Assembly: GCA_038087015.1 (NCBI GenBank)
Contig: JASBNA010000017.1
Span: forward strand, 558,001 to 622,000
Source: Cerrena zonata
Lineage: Eukaryota > Basidiomycota > Agaricomycetes > Polyporales > Cerrenaceae
Direction: 5' to 3'
DNA length: 64,000 bases
Shown in pieces: positions 36,010 through 48,336 of the stretch; the first letter of the stretch is position 1, and each line of letters starts with the position of its first letter. A model generated the notes under the pieces. That model had not been told where the DNA came from. It saw nothing but the letters and a program-made list of their open reading frames with translations, and made no database searches. Both the position numbers and the translations under genes were made by a program.

Positions 36010-37380
36010 ATGCCAAACTTGGAAGTGGTCGCTCAGCCGCTCCCGATAGAGCTTTTCGCGAACATAATTGATTGTCTCTCGGGGGACCCGAAGTCCCTTG
36101 GCTCATGTGCACTCGTCTGTCGTTCATGGCGTTCCTTCGCTCAAGCCAACTTGTTCAATAAGTTGACACTCCACGAACGCTATACCGATACAGCTGAGCG
36201 TATATCGTGCTTGGTCAATGGAGCCACGATACATTGTCTCTACGTAGAAACGCTTTGTTTCCCAAACAACCACTGGTTCTATGATTTTGAAGAAATCATC
36301 GATGTCAATACGATTGGGCTACTGGTCCGGAACCTTCCTCATCTCAAGTCATTGGAGATCGACATTCTTCTCCGGTGCGATGTTCAAGATCGAACCTCTG
36401 TCACTCCGACACTCTCCCTCGACAAGGTGTCAATAATGCACCAAAGCTTCAACTTGAAGAGCATCCATCATCTGCTGATGTTATTCTCTTCTATCAAGCA
36501 CGTATCCATTGAATCATATGATCGTAGCTTGAAAATCCCGCAGGATCTTCCAATCCTACATCATCTACGAGTCGCATCACTTTCCTTGGCAGGAAGTAAT
36601 CAAGTGCTCCTTGCGTTGCAAAGGCTACTTCAGCCTGCACTCACTACGGTGGACTCACTGAACATATTTTCCCGCAGTCTTCATAGTGCAGATTTAGATA
36701 CCTTTGCTTCTGTGGTGCGTGAGGTAGCACCACAACTGCAGTCGCTGATGTTAAACATTACGCGAGGCATGCTTAACCCGCGTAAGCTAACATTTTTTTT
36801 TGTTCCTTTTGGACCAACATACTAAGCTCCATCTCGATAGATCTTGCGTTTGATTTCCCCCGCTTACATTCACTGCGATCAATGAAGATAATCATTGACG
36901 AAGAGCTGTTCCATGAACCTGATTGGAACCTTTATATTGACAACATGGAGAGGGTAATCTGTAGGCTTGTCACCTGCATACCCGCAACAGCTCGAGTCCT
37001 CGCTCTCGAACTAAGGCTGCTCAATATTAAACGTCGGTACCATGCGGACTATGCACGCGGCCAGGAGGATGAGATTGACTGGATACCAATCGATCCTCCC
37101 ATCAAGCGTATGGTGTTTGAGATCGTTCACAACAACTTTTCTGCCGCTGCGGACGTATGGCAGAAGGGCGTTATAGACAGTTTATCCAAGGTGCATGTGA
37201 TTGGTCTATTGCAGTTCAAGATACCTACGTGAGTTCTTCCCTTTTGCCTCTCGGAAATTGCCAGTGGCGCATAGTTCTCAGTATATATACTGACAGTCCT
37301 GTAGAACGCACCAGTGGAGTGCAGATTCCGACTTTGCCGCTGGAATTGTTACAATAAAGGGTATAGCTAACCTCGGATAG
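36010..37380 (+). CDS. F-box protein, copy B, intact, 411 aa
   Basis: Substrate-receptor candidate for SCF ubiquitin ligases. Exons 36010-36781, 36841-37228 and 37305-37380. The F-box spans about residues 10-45 (PLPIELFANIIDCL then SLGSCALVCRSWRSFAQANL). The remainder is LRR-like, with repeated leucine spacing in LLVRNLPHLKSLEID and LPILHHLRVASLSLAGS. The long frame open upstream of 36010 lies over the duplicated M50B fragment and is not coding. The start is fixed by agreement with copy A and with the decayed copy at 48336. The last exon is only weakly supported. Family members of this type vary quickly in mushrooms. Confidence 0.78.
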
Positions 37381-37928
37381 ACGAATCACATCGCAATTAG
37401 TAGCCCTGTTCGGTGATTCATCCGACAACGCATAAGATCCATTATTTTGTACTGTGTTTCCCCTTTCAGATATACTGGTATGACCTGCACCAAAAAGTCC
37501 GATTCGTCTTAATTTAAATGTTTGACACCAAACTTAGGCAGTCCATCATTCAATGTATCCGTATCCGTGTCTATATTGTGTTTGTGACACTAGTATAACT
37601 ACAATGACGATCTCCGCGATGACTCGGACAGAGCCAAACTGTGAGAGTGAGAGAGAGAAAATAATGTGTGTGCGTGATAATTTAATGCTACATGACCCTG
37701 AGCGATAGAGCAGAAGGCAAAAGTGTCTGTTAGTAAGAGGCGTGTAAAGGACGATGGTGGAGGGGTGTCACGTCGGAGGGTCTTGAATTGTGTGAAGAGG
37801 CGTGAGGGGCTTTGTGTCGTATTGTCGTATGTTCGTATTGTCATGTTGGGAGGAATTGGTCTATGAAATGAGGCAATGCATGAGTAACGGTCGGGAAACA
37901 TATACAAACGAGCCATTTGATCCTAATA
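37381..37928. other. Convergent intergenic, 548 bp
   Basis: Between the 3' ends of the F-box gene (plus) and the M50B gene (minus). Nothing recognised except likely 3' UTRs. Confidence 0.45.
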
Positions 37929-39156
37929 TCAGAACATACCAGCTTGAGCTCTCATCTCTTCAGGCGTCCTCTTGAATACCGTTACACCGAGTAGGACGAA
38001 TCCAACAAGGACAGCGACTTGGAAGATGATCCAGAGTAAGGCCCACGCTGAAAACGAGTATGATGGTCAGTAAGCGCGTACGTACTCGGAGACCTCTGAT
38101 CGTTTACGTACTGTGGGCACCCAGATTTGGATAGAGTAATGAGAATTGGGTCGCGTCGGAGTCATTCACTTTGCGGAAATATTTGTCGTCTGCGATATCC
38201 CCTATAGCCATGAAACATAAGCGTCAGTATGAGGATACCATAACTCGGAATGTTAAGGAGGAGAACGAGACGCACAGACGACGTATAGGACGTTCATAAC
38301 GCCAATGAATAAGCAATACCATCGCAGAGCCTGTCTACGCTTGGAATGTAAGATCAGGAAATTTTCAGGTAGCAGAAAGGGAGAAGAGGCTCACGCGTGG
38401 TCAATAAACCAGAACCCTATTAGGAGTCCTTCATAACATAATGTCAGTAAGATCGTTCTAAGACAACTCATCAGCCAACACCCTCCACACGCAATGAACC
38501 ATGATGGAGTACGTACAGCTTATCGCGTACAAGTACAAGGGGTAATGCCAGCCCCATTCCGACAATAAAACTCATTATTTTTGCGACTAGGGTATCAAAC
38601 CCGGATAGCACAAGGACTCCGCCAAAGAATGTCGACCCTATATAGCCGGCTGATAGGATCAGGGTGGGGATACCACCGACGACATGTGTTGCTCCACCCA
38701 TATCGGGGTCTATCGAGACTTTGACGACAGTACCGCCTGTGAGGACGGCCTAGTGCCAGTCAGTGGGAGATTCACAGACTTGGTGAATGAGGGCGTACCA
38801 TGACTATGTGACAGAACTCATGCCATCCGATCGTGAGGAGTTTGAGAGGGTTAATGAGTACTCTGGCTCCCGGTATATTCCATAAAGCAAAAATGACGAC
38901 AGCGTAAACGGCAATCTAAACGAGTACATTGAATTTCAAGGACCGCTTCAAATCTGTTAGGGCATGGTTTACGTACGACATAAAGGGTAGGGACCTGAAA
39001 TGTTTAAAAATACCAAGAAGCAAAGAGATTAAGGTCGTGTCCAAGAACACTTGGAATCATGCTTGGACTTACTTGGTCGTGAGTGGGCGAGAGCGGAGGT
39101 ATAATCGGCATGGGAGGAGCAATTGGAGGTCTTGGAACAGGAGCGGGTAAAGACAT
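37929..39156 (-). CDS. Peptidase M50B-like integral membrane protein
   Basis: Predicted intramembrane zinc metallopeptidase relative. Exons: 39156-39073, 38994-38977, 38915-38799, 38749-38517, 38457-38395, 38334-38276, 38201-38121, 38047-37929, giving 257 aa. After a Pro-rich N-terminus, membrane segment VIAVYAVVIFALW is followed by the HEXXH zinc motif in IGWHEFCHIVM. Then DPDMGGATHVVGGIPTLIL, ILSAGYIGSTFFGGVLVLSG, LLTLCYEGLLIGFWFIDH and LRWYCLFIGVMNVLYVVWDI follow the family. The end IIFQVAVLVGFVLLGVTVFK is a further membrane segment. The 18-nt exon at 38994-38977 and the internal acceptors were chosen by phase and conservation. Substrate unknown. Its 3' part has been copied upstream of two F-box genes. 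Confidence 0.82.
38025..38206. repeat. Native source of the duplicated M50B fragment
   Basis: Covers part of exon 8, the last intron and exon 7 of the M50B gene. Copies at 26451 and 35630 include the intron, so the duplication was through DNA, not a spliced transcript. Confidence 0.8.
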
Positions 39157-39535
39157 GATACAAAGCTATAAGAAGTAGATTCGAGGAGTGCTGTTACGGG
39201 TCGACGACAATGCACATGCGAGGCTTGGAGCGTGCGTTGGAGGTGTGCGGCGAAGAAGGGGTTAATATGGCTATTAGTCCGGTTCCTCGTGTCCACAGCA
39301 AGGCTATTAGTATTGCGCCTGGATAAGATTACTTATGGATGCTCCTAGAAGACGCTTTCTGGTCGCTTTGTGGCAGCCTGCACCGGATCCCGTTCCAGTG
39401 TCCCAGGTTGTGTGCAATTGAACCACCACGTTTATTGATCGCATGGCTGCAACAATTCCATATTTCCCGGAACGCCCACCGGAAGCTGCCGCGCCTCATA
39501 AACGCGTCACGGCGCGTCACACGATCGACCACACG

Positions 39536-39541
39536 CACGTG
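39536..39541. promoter_or_regulatory. CACGTG E-box
   Basis: Palindromic bHLH site about 54 bp before the H2A TATA box. A chance match is possible. Confidence 0.4.
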
Positions 39542-39594
39542 ATGTGACTCTCAGCTTGTTGACTGCTTTGGGCGGAGTTTCAATCTCGACGCGC

Positions 39595-39601
39595 TATATA
39601 A
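39595..39601 (+). promoter_or_regulatory. H2A TATA box
   Basis: TATATAA, 99 bp before the H2A ATG, followed by a pyrimidine-rich leader (ctttccttcctctcg). Position fits a strongly expressed gene. Confidence 0.65.
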
Positions 39602-39699
39602 GTCTAGGGGCGCGTTTCTCGACACCAATCCTTTCCTTCCTCTCGTCTCCCACCACTATCTCGCCTTTCTATACCTTCAATCTTACTTGAATATAAAAC

Positions 39700-40349
<650 letters not shown>

Positions 40350-40820
40350 ATGCTTTCTGGATCTACCTCGTTCCTCTGTTCTACTATCGCTTTGTTACTC
40401 TATCTTGGGACTCTATTTTGTAACACTATCCTCTAGTTCTGTCATCTAATTCATGACCTACATGCATTGTACTTTTACACATGAATCTTTTGTGTGATGC
40501 TTTGAGGTATTTATAGCGAGATTTGCTGTAGGTGAGTGCGCTAGTTGACATGTAGGCCTGACTTCTGTAGTTTGACAATGAAGCGACGCAATACTCCATA
40601 AAGCTCGCAAAACGTAAAACATAATATTGGGATATATCAGAAACCATAACGTCACCCATAAAGATTGGCATAAGGTAGTATCAAAGTTCCATCCGAACCT
40701 ACTGCGGAAGAAGAAACAGAAACAAATCCGTCAAGGGTACCAACGATACAAAAAGAACAAGAAACCACAAACAACCAAAGCAATGGTCTAAATTTCCAAG
40801 AAATAGAACGACATCATCAC
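40350..40820. other. Convergent intergenic, 471 bp
   Basis: Between H2A (plus) and the F-BAR/RhoGAP gene (minus). No histone stem-loop was recognised, and the 3' UTRs are not resolved. Confidence 0.45.
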
Positions 40821-43800
40821 TCACTGAACGACCTCTTCCTCCGCATCACTCGCCATCGTCCTCCTCTCAAACACACTCGACCGACTCGCACTGCTCCTCT
40901 TCGCATGTGAACTCACAGTACCTCCAGTTGTACTCGACCCAGTCCCTCTCCTAATCCCACTGAATGTACTACCGGTAGGCGAACCGGTCCTGCTACCGTT
41001 GGTACTAGTATTAGCAAAGCTTGCCGACGTGCGATTGAAGTTCTTCACCATATTGCCAACGCTTCCTCCGCCACCACCGGCTGCGCTTCCTACGCCTCTT
41101 GGTCCTCTCACTCCTCCAATTCGATTGATAGTACCGTTACCTGCAGCTGCTGCCTGAGCATCAGCTTTGTTGGGAGAGACACTGCGGGAAGAGATGGATC
41201 CGGTACGTGAGCCTCTACGGGGTGGTGGGGATGTGGACTTGATGGATTTCGGGGTCGACGGTCGGCTGTTGAAAGCTGGGGGTGATCGAGTAGCGGGAGG
41301 AGTCAAGGGCTCCGCCGGAGGGTCAGCAAAGTTGGGCATTGGGAGAGGAGGGGATGCTGCGCGATCGGGGAAGTTGGGCATGGGAAGTTCAGTCTCGTGG
41401 TGCTCAGGAGGAGGTTCCTTGAAAGATGGACGAGGAGGGAGATCGTCATCGACTTCGGGGGGAGGCTCCTTAAATACCGGTGGGATGTCTGATGATTGAG
41501 AAGGAGGAGGGGTGATGGACGAAAGAGGAGGTGGCGGTGGAATGCTGGCGAAATGTGTTGGAGGAGGAGGGGGAACTGCTGGAGCAACGACCGGGGCAGC
41601 GGGAGGAGTTGAAGGAGCAGGAGCAGGGACTGGCTCAGCGACGGGGACTGGAGCAGGTGCAGGCTCGACGGTCCTGACATCTTCCAAGTTAATGTCCTCA
41701 GGCTCATCATGGAAAGCCTCTGGTTCAGCAGTAACAGTAAGAGGGGCATCAGTCACGGCAGGTGTAGGTGGAGTAACCGTTGTTTCCGGAAGCGCAGTCA
41801 AGTTCGTAGGAATGGGTGGAACAGGAGGGGGAGACCTCAATCCACGGTGTGCCATCTGAGCAGCGTGAAGTTCCTTGAGATCTGCTCCAGCAGAGATTCT
41901 ACTACGGCTCATACGCATATCGACTGGGCGGGTACGACGGCGTACGGGGACCTTGCGTTCAGATTCACGTTTCTTTTTGGCGATGGTGGGAGGAAGAATC
42001 TCGTCGTATTTCTTGATGAGGTCGACAAACAGCACTATAGCAAATTTACTTGTCAGCATAGTCTAGATTTGAATAAGAAGTGGGCGTACTTGTAGGATGA
42101 CGATCCTGAATTGAGAACTTGGTCTCGATTCTAGGTCGAAGAATAGCTAGAACAAATTTCAGTACTCTTCATATAGATGATACGATTGAACACTTACCGC
42201 GACCAAGACTCAAAGCCAATTTTGCAATGTAAGTATCCGTTGGTTCATCTTCCCCAGTAGTCTCGTTGATAAGTCTAATAACACGAACCCGATTAGTACG
42301 ATTCCCGAATAATGAGAGATGAACGATACACTTACTCCTTCACATGCTTCACAAGTGCATCCAACACGAACAAATGTATCCTCGGCAATTTTTGTAGAGC
42401 ATTCTGCAATTCGTGGATGTGCTTCTCCTCTGAAGGTTGTTCGTCGGGTTTGACTACACCAACGGTAGGATAGAGTTTACGGAACTCTTCCCATCCCTCG
42501 TACATACACAAAGGAGGATCGAGTTCCAAAGCCCAAAGCCTGATGGTACTAGCGAGGACGGGAGGATCGTACTTGGCAAGAACATCTTCAGGAATATCCT
42601 TTTCGGGAGGAACAGAGTTGAGGGTCTCCCGGAGGTGGTGAACGGCTGGAAGAGGGACCTCGTAGATCCATGTCTTTCTCCTCTCTGCGTCGTTAGGAAG
42701 CTTGGGGTATGCATCCTTCAATCCCTTGAGAAGAACGACGAGAACGGGAGGTAGAACGTCCTTATTTTCGGTTGGCGACCCGTTGGGTGACCAAACACCT
42801 AGGTCAGCCCACTTCCTCAAATCGATACCGAAAACAACATCTGCTTCGTCGTGTGCAACGGACTCGTAAACGTGGGCTGTCGGCCTGAAGGGTCCTGTAC
42901 GGTATTGCTCGATGAGAGCCCTCAAGTCGGCTTCAGGGTGGTACGCCGCGATGAGGGTAGAAGAATGATCCAAAGAGGATCCCATGCTCGTTGGTCCATT
43001 TTGGATGCAGTTGTGATACTGGGTGAGGACTAGATGATGGTTGAATCAGTGACATATTTCAGCCTCGAAAACCAAGATGGGATTATCACCTGTCTTGACA
43101 GCACGGAGCCTATCCAACTCCCATTTCTGCAATATCTTCAGGGTATCCTCAATCCTCTCCTCCAAACCCAGACGTTGCCTATCAAGTTTCCTGATAGCAG
43201 TGCGATACTCTTGATCAGCCGTCTCCGCTTCCTTACGAGCACGAATATGTGGGGGGTCAGTATTGGTATTGGAACTGAGAGCCTTGGAAACAAGGCTTGC
43301 GAAAGCCCCTGTTCGTTTGGAAACTCCATCAGCGAGAGGTGCGAGAGGTGAAATAGCTGCTGAACCAGGTTCTTGAGGTTTAGAACCATCGAGGTTGAAG
43401 GCCTGAAGATGGTAACATAAACACGTGACAAATAGACAAAATTGCTTGTAGAGAAAATAAATACCTTAGGTCTGAATTGATACCAAGCATCGTCCGCGTC
43501 CTCGAATTCGTTACCAAGTTCGCCCAACCTCCTCAAGAGATTGTGACTCTCAGTCAGATCAACAGCAGCTACTTCCGCGCGGTCAAGACTACCCTCATAC
43601 TGCTTGACATTGTCCTTCAACCAGGCAGCAAATTCTTCGCCAGTAAAAGCATCCTTATATTCACCTAACAGCGGGAAACGGACTGATCGAAGAGGCAACT
43701 GTTCCTTCGCCTTGGTAAGCAACTGAGTCAGTTGTCCAGGGGTGAATAAGACACCGGCGACATCCATCGGAGCACCAGTCGTAGTAGGCTGAACGTCCGT

Positions 43801-45021
43801 ATTGAGTGTTACTGGTGGTAAAGCAGGTGACATAGGCGGAGGAGATGCCAGGACAGGCGGTTCCTCGAAGTCCACTGCACGTCCTTTACCCTTGTCTACC
43901 TTCGGTGGTTCAGCGACCTCTTCGCCCTTTTCTTCAGCATCAGCATCGAATTGAACTTCAGGTTTGGTATTGAGAGGCGGGACAGATGCGTTCAAGCGGA
44001 ACTCTTTCAGACGAGCCGTTATACGCTCAGACATCGTTTGTTGGCGACGCGGAGCGCGCGGTTGAGGACGTTTGTCTCGGGGTCCAAGGACAGGCGAACT
44101 GGTGTACTTGTCACCAACCGGTTGTGAGACCGGTGCAAAACGGGCGCTGTAATGATTGTTCGGTCAGTTGAGCGTTGATGGGAATCAAGGGGTATACAGA
44201 GAATCGAGTGAACGTAAAGGAGGTTAGGGAAATGGAGGTCGACGTACTCATCCTCTGCTTCGTCTGCCTTGCGGGTCTTGGCCAGGTATACCTCTTTCAG
44301 ACGAGCGACCTAGGAAAATGTGAATATTGTGAGTTATGAAATGATGAGGGTGATGAGGATGAACGTACTTCGCCGTTAGCAATTTCGTATGCATGGAGGT
44401 AACCATCGACAATATTGGCTTTGCTCGACAAAAGTCGGTCCTTCACGCGAATGTTTTAGTTTTACCACCTCCCGACATTACCAAAACACACCAACCTTGT
44501 AGCTCTCTGCCCATTCCGCGAATGGAGCGGCGATCTTCTCCTCCAAGTCCTTAGCAATTGACTCGTGGACTTTTCCTTGAGCCAGAGTTTCCTCCTTCAA
44601 TCCACTGACTGTCATTTGTAGCGAAGCCCCATCCTCGATGTCGAACGCGGTACCTGACGGACGTCAATATCATCCAGTTTCTAGAAACATTATCTTGACA
44701 TTCACCTGCCGCCGGCTTTGCAAGAGCTATCGCAATAGCTGTCTCAGCTGCTGAACGAGCCTAACAAAGTTCCATATGAGCAAAACACCTCATATTCGCG
44801 ACCTCCCCTGCATACCCTAATGAATGCCACTATATCTCCATTCTCAGCAATTCCCTAGGAGCGGTGTATGAGTTTCATCATGACTTGGCTGCTGCGACCA
44901 GTAGCGCCTGTCGCGGTATACACACCTGTTCAAGCTGGCTGTAGAGCACCTCGAGGCCTCTCCTATAATCCTGGGACCAAAAGGAGTTTTGAAACGTTAA
45001 AGGCATAGATACAGCTGTCAT
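40821..45021 (-). CDS. F-BAR / DEP / RhoGAP domain protein (Rgd2-like)
   Basis: Membrane-curving Rho-family GAP, 1172 aa. Exons: 45021-44926, 44854-44816, 44760-44706, 44653-44496, 44440-44369, 44309-44248, 44146-43465, 43402-43090, 43029-42336, 42274-42198, 42146-42090, 42034-40821. F-BAR start: FQNSFWSQDYRRGLEVLYSQ, then ENGDIVAFIRARSAAE and FAEWAESYKDRLLSSKANIV. A DEP domain (FTGEEFAAWLKDNV to YQFRP) is placed within the F-BAR half, as in yeast Rgd2. RhoGAP-like part: KDVLPPVLVVLLKGLKDAYP, WIYEVPLPAVHHLRETL, RIHLFVLDALVKHVKEL. The position of the usual arginine finger (IFR) reads IYE. The last 400 residues are Pro-rich with SH3-type PPPP motifs. Yeast Rgd2 acts on Cdc42 and Rho5; transfer of that is inference. 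Confidence 0.86.
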
Positions 45022-45416
45022 GGTGGTGGTAGATAGTCAACGAAGGGAAACAGCAGGGTTACAATGTCGCCGTTGTGGCCCGCCAGAGGTAATAAGCGAG
45101 TGGTGCCGGTCGCAGTGTGTGGGGATAGAGCACCGTGAACAGATGTGTTTATGCGTGGAGGAGTCGTGCCCTACGAATCGCTCGTCGTGGTCTGGGTTTA
45201 AGGTGTCCTTAACAAGGTGCGGTGTATTGATAGATTGAGAGGACCCTGGGCGCTGTAAATACCGATTGTGGCTATGAGACAAATGTCTCATGTATTGCCT
45301 CTGACAAGGTAAACATGAAACCGTTTTCCTCGGTAGTACTGCCGACATGTAAACAACTTATTCATGTGCAAAGCAAACAGACGTAGAAAGCAAATTAAGT
45401 GTAAGTATTAAGTAGT
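45022..45416. other. Intergenic, 395 bp
   Basis: Upstream of the F-BAR gene and downstream of mL44, both minus. Holds the F-BAR gene promoter. No element recognised. Confidence 0.45.
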
Positions 45417-46944
45417 CTACAGTTCCACCGTACCCTCCTCACGGTCTTCCAAAGCAGAGCGTGCCCCTGGAATCCGCAAACCTGTGCGTTCTGCACTCGC
45501 GTACAAAACCTCAGAATCACCCATCACTCCCGGTACATAATCACCCTCTTGTCCCTTGTTGGTGAATACGTCACCAAAGCCATCGGGGAAGGTCGACGTT
45601 GGGAGTTGCACCTCATGTGGCGGGGTCCTCGTCAAGTACAACCGAAGTAGTGAGTCTTCCGCAGCCTGTACAGAAATATAAATAGCGGTGATGAGATGTG
45701 GTTCATCAAACGGAAGGTTGTTTTGCAGAACGATACGCGTGAGTCCGCGAAAACGATGCACAGCCAATGGGAGAGGTCAATAACTCCGGAGAGCTGCTTA
45801 CATCCCGACACGGCAACAACTCTACTTGGCAGGGAATTTAGCCTTCAGCCACAACCAGTAGCATAGATGACTCCTGGTCTGACGTTAGGTTAAAGTCAAG
45901 GCGAACTTGACTTCCAGGGCTAGGTTCGACCCGCGCATCGTTCTGCATAGTCACAAGACGATTATCACTTACCCTAAACTCGGCCATTTTTAACGAACTT
46001 CCGAATCCTTCACCAAGCTTGTCCGCGCCCGAATAAATGCCCACCACGAATATCGGCGAGTTCGAGAATCGTCCAGTCTCTTTTAGCAGTCTACATTACG
46101 ACGTGTTATTCAAGTGCCAACTCAAATCAAAATCCTTTTGCTTGCCTTGAAATGGGCCGTTCTCGACCAAACTTGGCTACCGTTTGTGAAAGCGCACTCT
46201 TGGGATCACGGAACTTGATCATGTTGCGCAGGTCAACTTCTCTGCTCAGGAAGAACTTGTGTGCAAATTTGCGTGCTGAAGGAAGGGATCTGTGCTGGTA
46301 CACGAGAGCGGTGAGAGCCCGAGGAACGGAGGCCATGGCATCCGAGTGCAAAAGTGCTCGTCTGGTTGGCGTATTGGGCTATATAATAGAAGATATGTTA
46401 ACAGATCCACCAAGAGGATAACTATGCAACGCACGAGTCGATGCCATCGAATGAGCGGACTTGCACCCATCTCTCGTGCAATATTGGCACACGTCGTAGG
46501 ACCGACATAAGCGCTAACGGCTGCTTTCATGACACGGGTAGGAAGATGAGGATAGGTAGAGTTAACGAATTCGGTGGCAAACAGTCCAAGCAGCGAGTTT
46601 CCCAGAGACTCTAAGTTGCCATTAACAGCAGGCCGGGGGTCGGATGGTCGGAATTGATCATAGAGTGATAGAATAGAAGGATGTGTGCAGGCTTGCTGGA
46701 TGATGTCGGGTGTGGAAATTATGGACGCAACTCCTATTCGGTGTGCAAATGCAGTCAGTGCTGTCGGTGGCGGTGGTTGGATAGCTCCCCATGTCTCTGC
46801 ATGGAAGAAAGATGGCTCTTGGGATGACCTTTTGGAAGCCCTTGTCACGACGGCTTCTTTTGGAGGAAACTGTTTTAGTGTCGAGACAGAAACATGAGCT
46901 AGCTTTGCTGCCGTTGATGCCAGACGCTTTTGTACATGTCCCAT
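45417..46944 (-). CDS. MRPL3: Mitochondrial large-subunit ribosomal protein mL44 (RNase III-like fold)
   Basis: Structural protein of the mitochondrial 54S subunit with a degenerate RNase III fold. Exons 46944-46435, 46378-46146, 46090-45973, 45665-45417 give 369 aa. The basic start MGHVQKRLASTAAKLAH suits a mitochondrial presequence. ACTHPSILSLYDQF, NGNLESLGNSLLGLFATEFV and ARKFAHKFFLSREVDL mark the family, and PIFVVGIYSGADKLGEGFGS leads into the dsRNA-binding-like end. The intron 46145-46091 begins GC (AG|GCAAGC). The next intron is 307 nt, long for this region, yet joins AEFR to AAEDSLLRLYLTRTPP as expected. The RNase III catalytic acids appear absent, as is usual for mL44. Confidence 0.84.
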
Positions 46945-47597
46945 TTGATGTCGTGAACGTTGAGCAAGGTACGGACTCGTCGTTCGCCAGCGAGGGGACT
47001 CTTCAAGTTCGCGTTAACGTTGAACGCAATGATTTTAGCTATCGGCATTTCCCGCCCCGCGCTCATTCCGCCCGATCAGCTTCTGCTCGAAACCGATCCT
47101 CAGACTTCGACAACCAACTCATTTACGCACATAGAGCAGTATAATACAAACATATTGCACTTCAGTCTCCTAAATATGTCAACGATTGGCCTAAAGCCAA
47201 CTTCAATGTATGGACTTTGATACCAGGCCACTGCCAATACGATTTGTTTACAAGCTTGGCGGCAAAAATCGCGTAATATACTATGTAGTGCAGTATATTT
47301 CACTACAACCATATGAACTATCCGAAGGTGGATCATTGAAAGACGTACAATTAATGGAATTTATCATGATAGTACATTGTCAGATGGCTAGCCAGGAGGA
47401 TAGACAAGCTCAAGTAGGTCTGCTACTGCTAATTACTCACGGCTCCATGTAGATCGATTTCCATAGCTAAGCCTATGGAGATCGATCTACAGTGAGCCAT
47501 AAGAGCACCATAGTCCTATTCATCGCTGTATTCGTACATGCTAGAGAGGTATAAGTAGACTATACAGCACATGCTGAAGTATCGAAATACAACTTAC
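46945..47597. other. Intergenic, 653 bp, with a long hairpin
   Basis: Upstream of mL44 (minus) and beyond the 3' end of the decayed F-box copy. A near-perfect inverted repeat sits at 47441-47498. No gene supported. Confidence 0.45.
47441..47498. repeat. Inverted repeat (26-bp arms, 6-nt loop)
   Basis: Arms 47441-47466 and 47473-47498 pair with three mismatches; the inner 19 bp (tgtagatcgat.tccatag) pair with one. The loop is ctaagc. It is not next to a gene's 3' end that I can define. Confidence 0.7.
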
Positions 47598-48336
47598 GTA
47601 GGTAGACTGAATTCCCATACCTTTTGCGTGCAACGAGGGTAGCCTTTTCACGATCATCTTCTGCAATTTTTGCGCAGAGGTAGAAGAATTGCAGGAAGCT
47701 ATTGGAAATACGACACACTTCAGATTTTGGATCCTACTAATCGAAGCGTCCAGGCAGTGTTTCTTGGATCTCTCGTAGGATTATGTCTGATAGTCAATAC
47801 CGTCAGTTCAAAAGTGAGGGTTTGAAGTATTGCGAAATACCGCAGATTATTTCGCCCACATTCAAGTTGTTGACATAAGGGTTGCAATACGAAGTATGGT
47901 CATTGATTATCGTCGTCGATTGTAGTCCACGATAATGAGCCAAGTCGAAAGCGATCCAACAGGCTTCAGCAAGAACTATAACCCAATACGGCAGTGAAAA
48001 GGGTTCAGAAAAATACTAGAGACCCAATCGTGTTGACATCCATGATACCTTCGGCATCTCAGCCTATCAATTTATATTGCTGTTCTCGATATACAGTGTT
48101 TCGACACAGAGGCCATGTATCATCGATCCGTCGATCAAGCACGATATGTGCTCAGCAGCGCACAGGTCGACCGGTATCCTATTGAACAAGTGATATTGGA
48201 CGAGGGGACACCATGAACAGCAGACAAGTGGACATGAGCGAAGGGACCTTGGGTTTTCTGCGAGGTGATCAATTGCGTCCGCGAAAGGCTCTATCGGCAA
48301 TGGCTGAGCAACTGGTGGCACTCCCGGGTTTGACAT
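47598..48336 (-). pseudogene. F-box pseudogene, third copy
   Basis: Starts at 48336 with MSNPGVPPVAQPLPIEPFAD, then SCPLVCCSWCPLVQYHLF and CVETLYIENS, aligning to the F-box copies at 26806 and 36010. The frame then stops. Further along, bases match the paralogues' second exon (cttgctgaagcctgttgg, cgacgataatcaatgac) and the end of exon 2 (ctacctacgtaag at about 47597). The middle, leucine-rich part is missing. The leader (cataaacacaagaggatg) also resembles that of the other copies. A remnant with an internal deletion and several frameshifts. Confidence 0.75.

Larger units (their letters stand above)
39157..39699. promoter_or_regulatory. Divergent promoter region of M50B and H2A, 543 bp
   Basis: Contains a CACGTG E-box at 39536 and TATATAA at 39595, both oriented to H2A, within a GC-rich stretch. 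No histone-specific element recognised beyond these. Confidence 0.55.

Noticed and set aside
41167..41859. Gly/Ser-rich plus-strand ORFs of 110-115 codons
   Set aside because: They are the reverse strand of the Pro-rich tail of the F-BAR/RhoGAP protein.
45839..45972. mL44 ending shortly after AEFR with a read-through tail (VSDNRLV...)
   Set aside because: That frame is intronic; the downstream exon at 45665 continues the family sequence.
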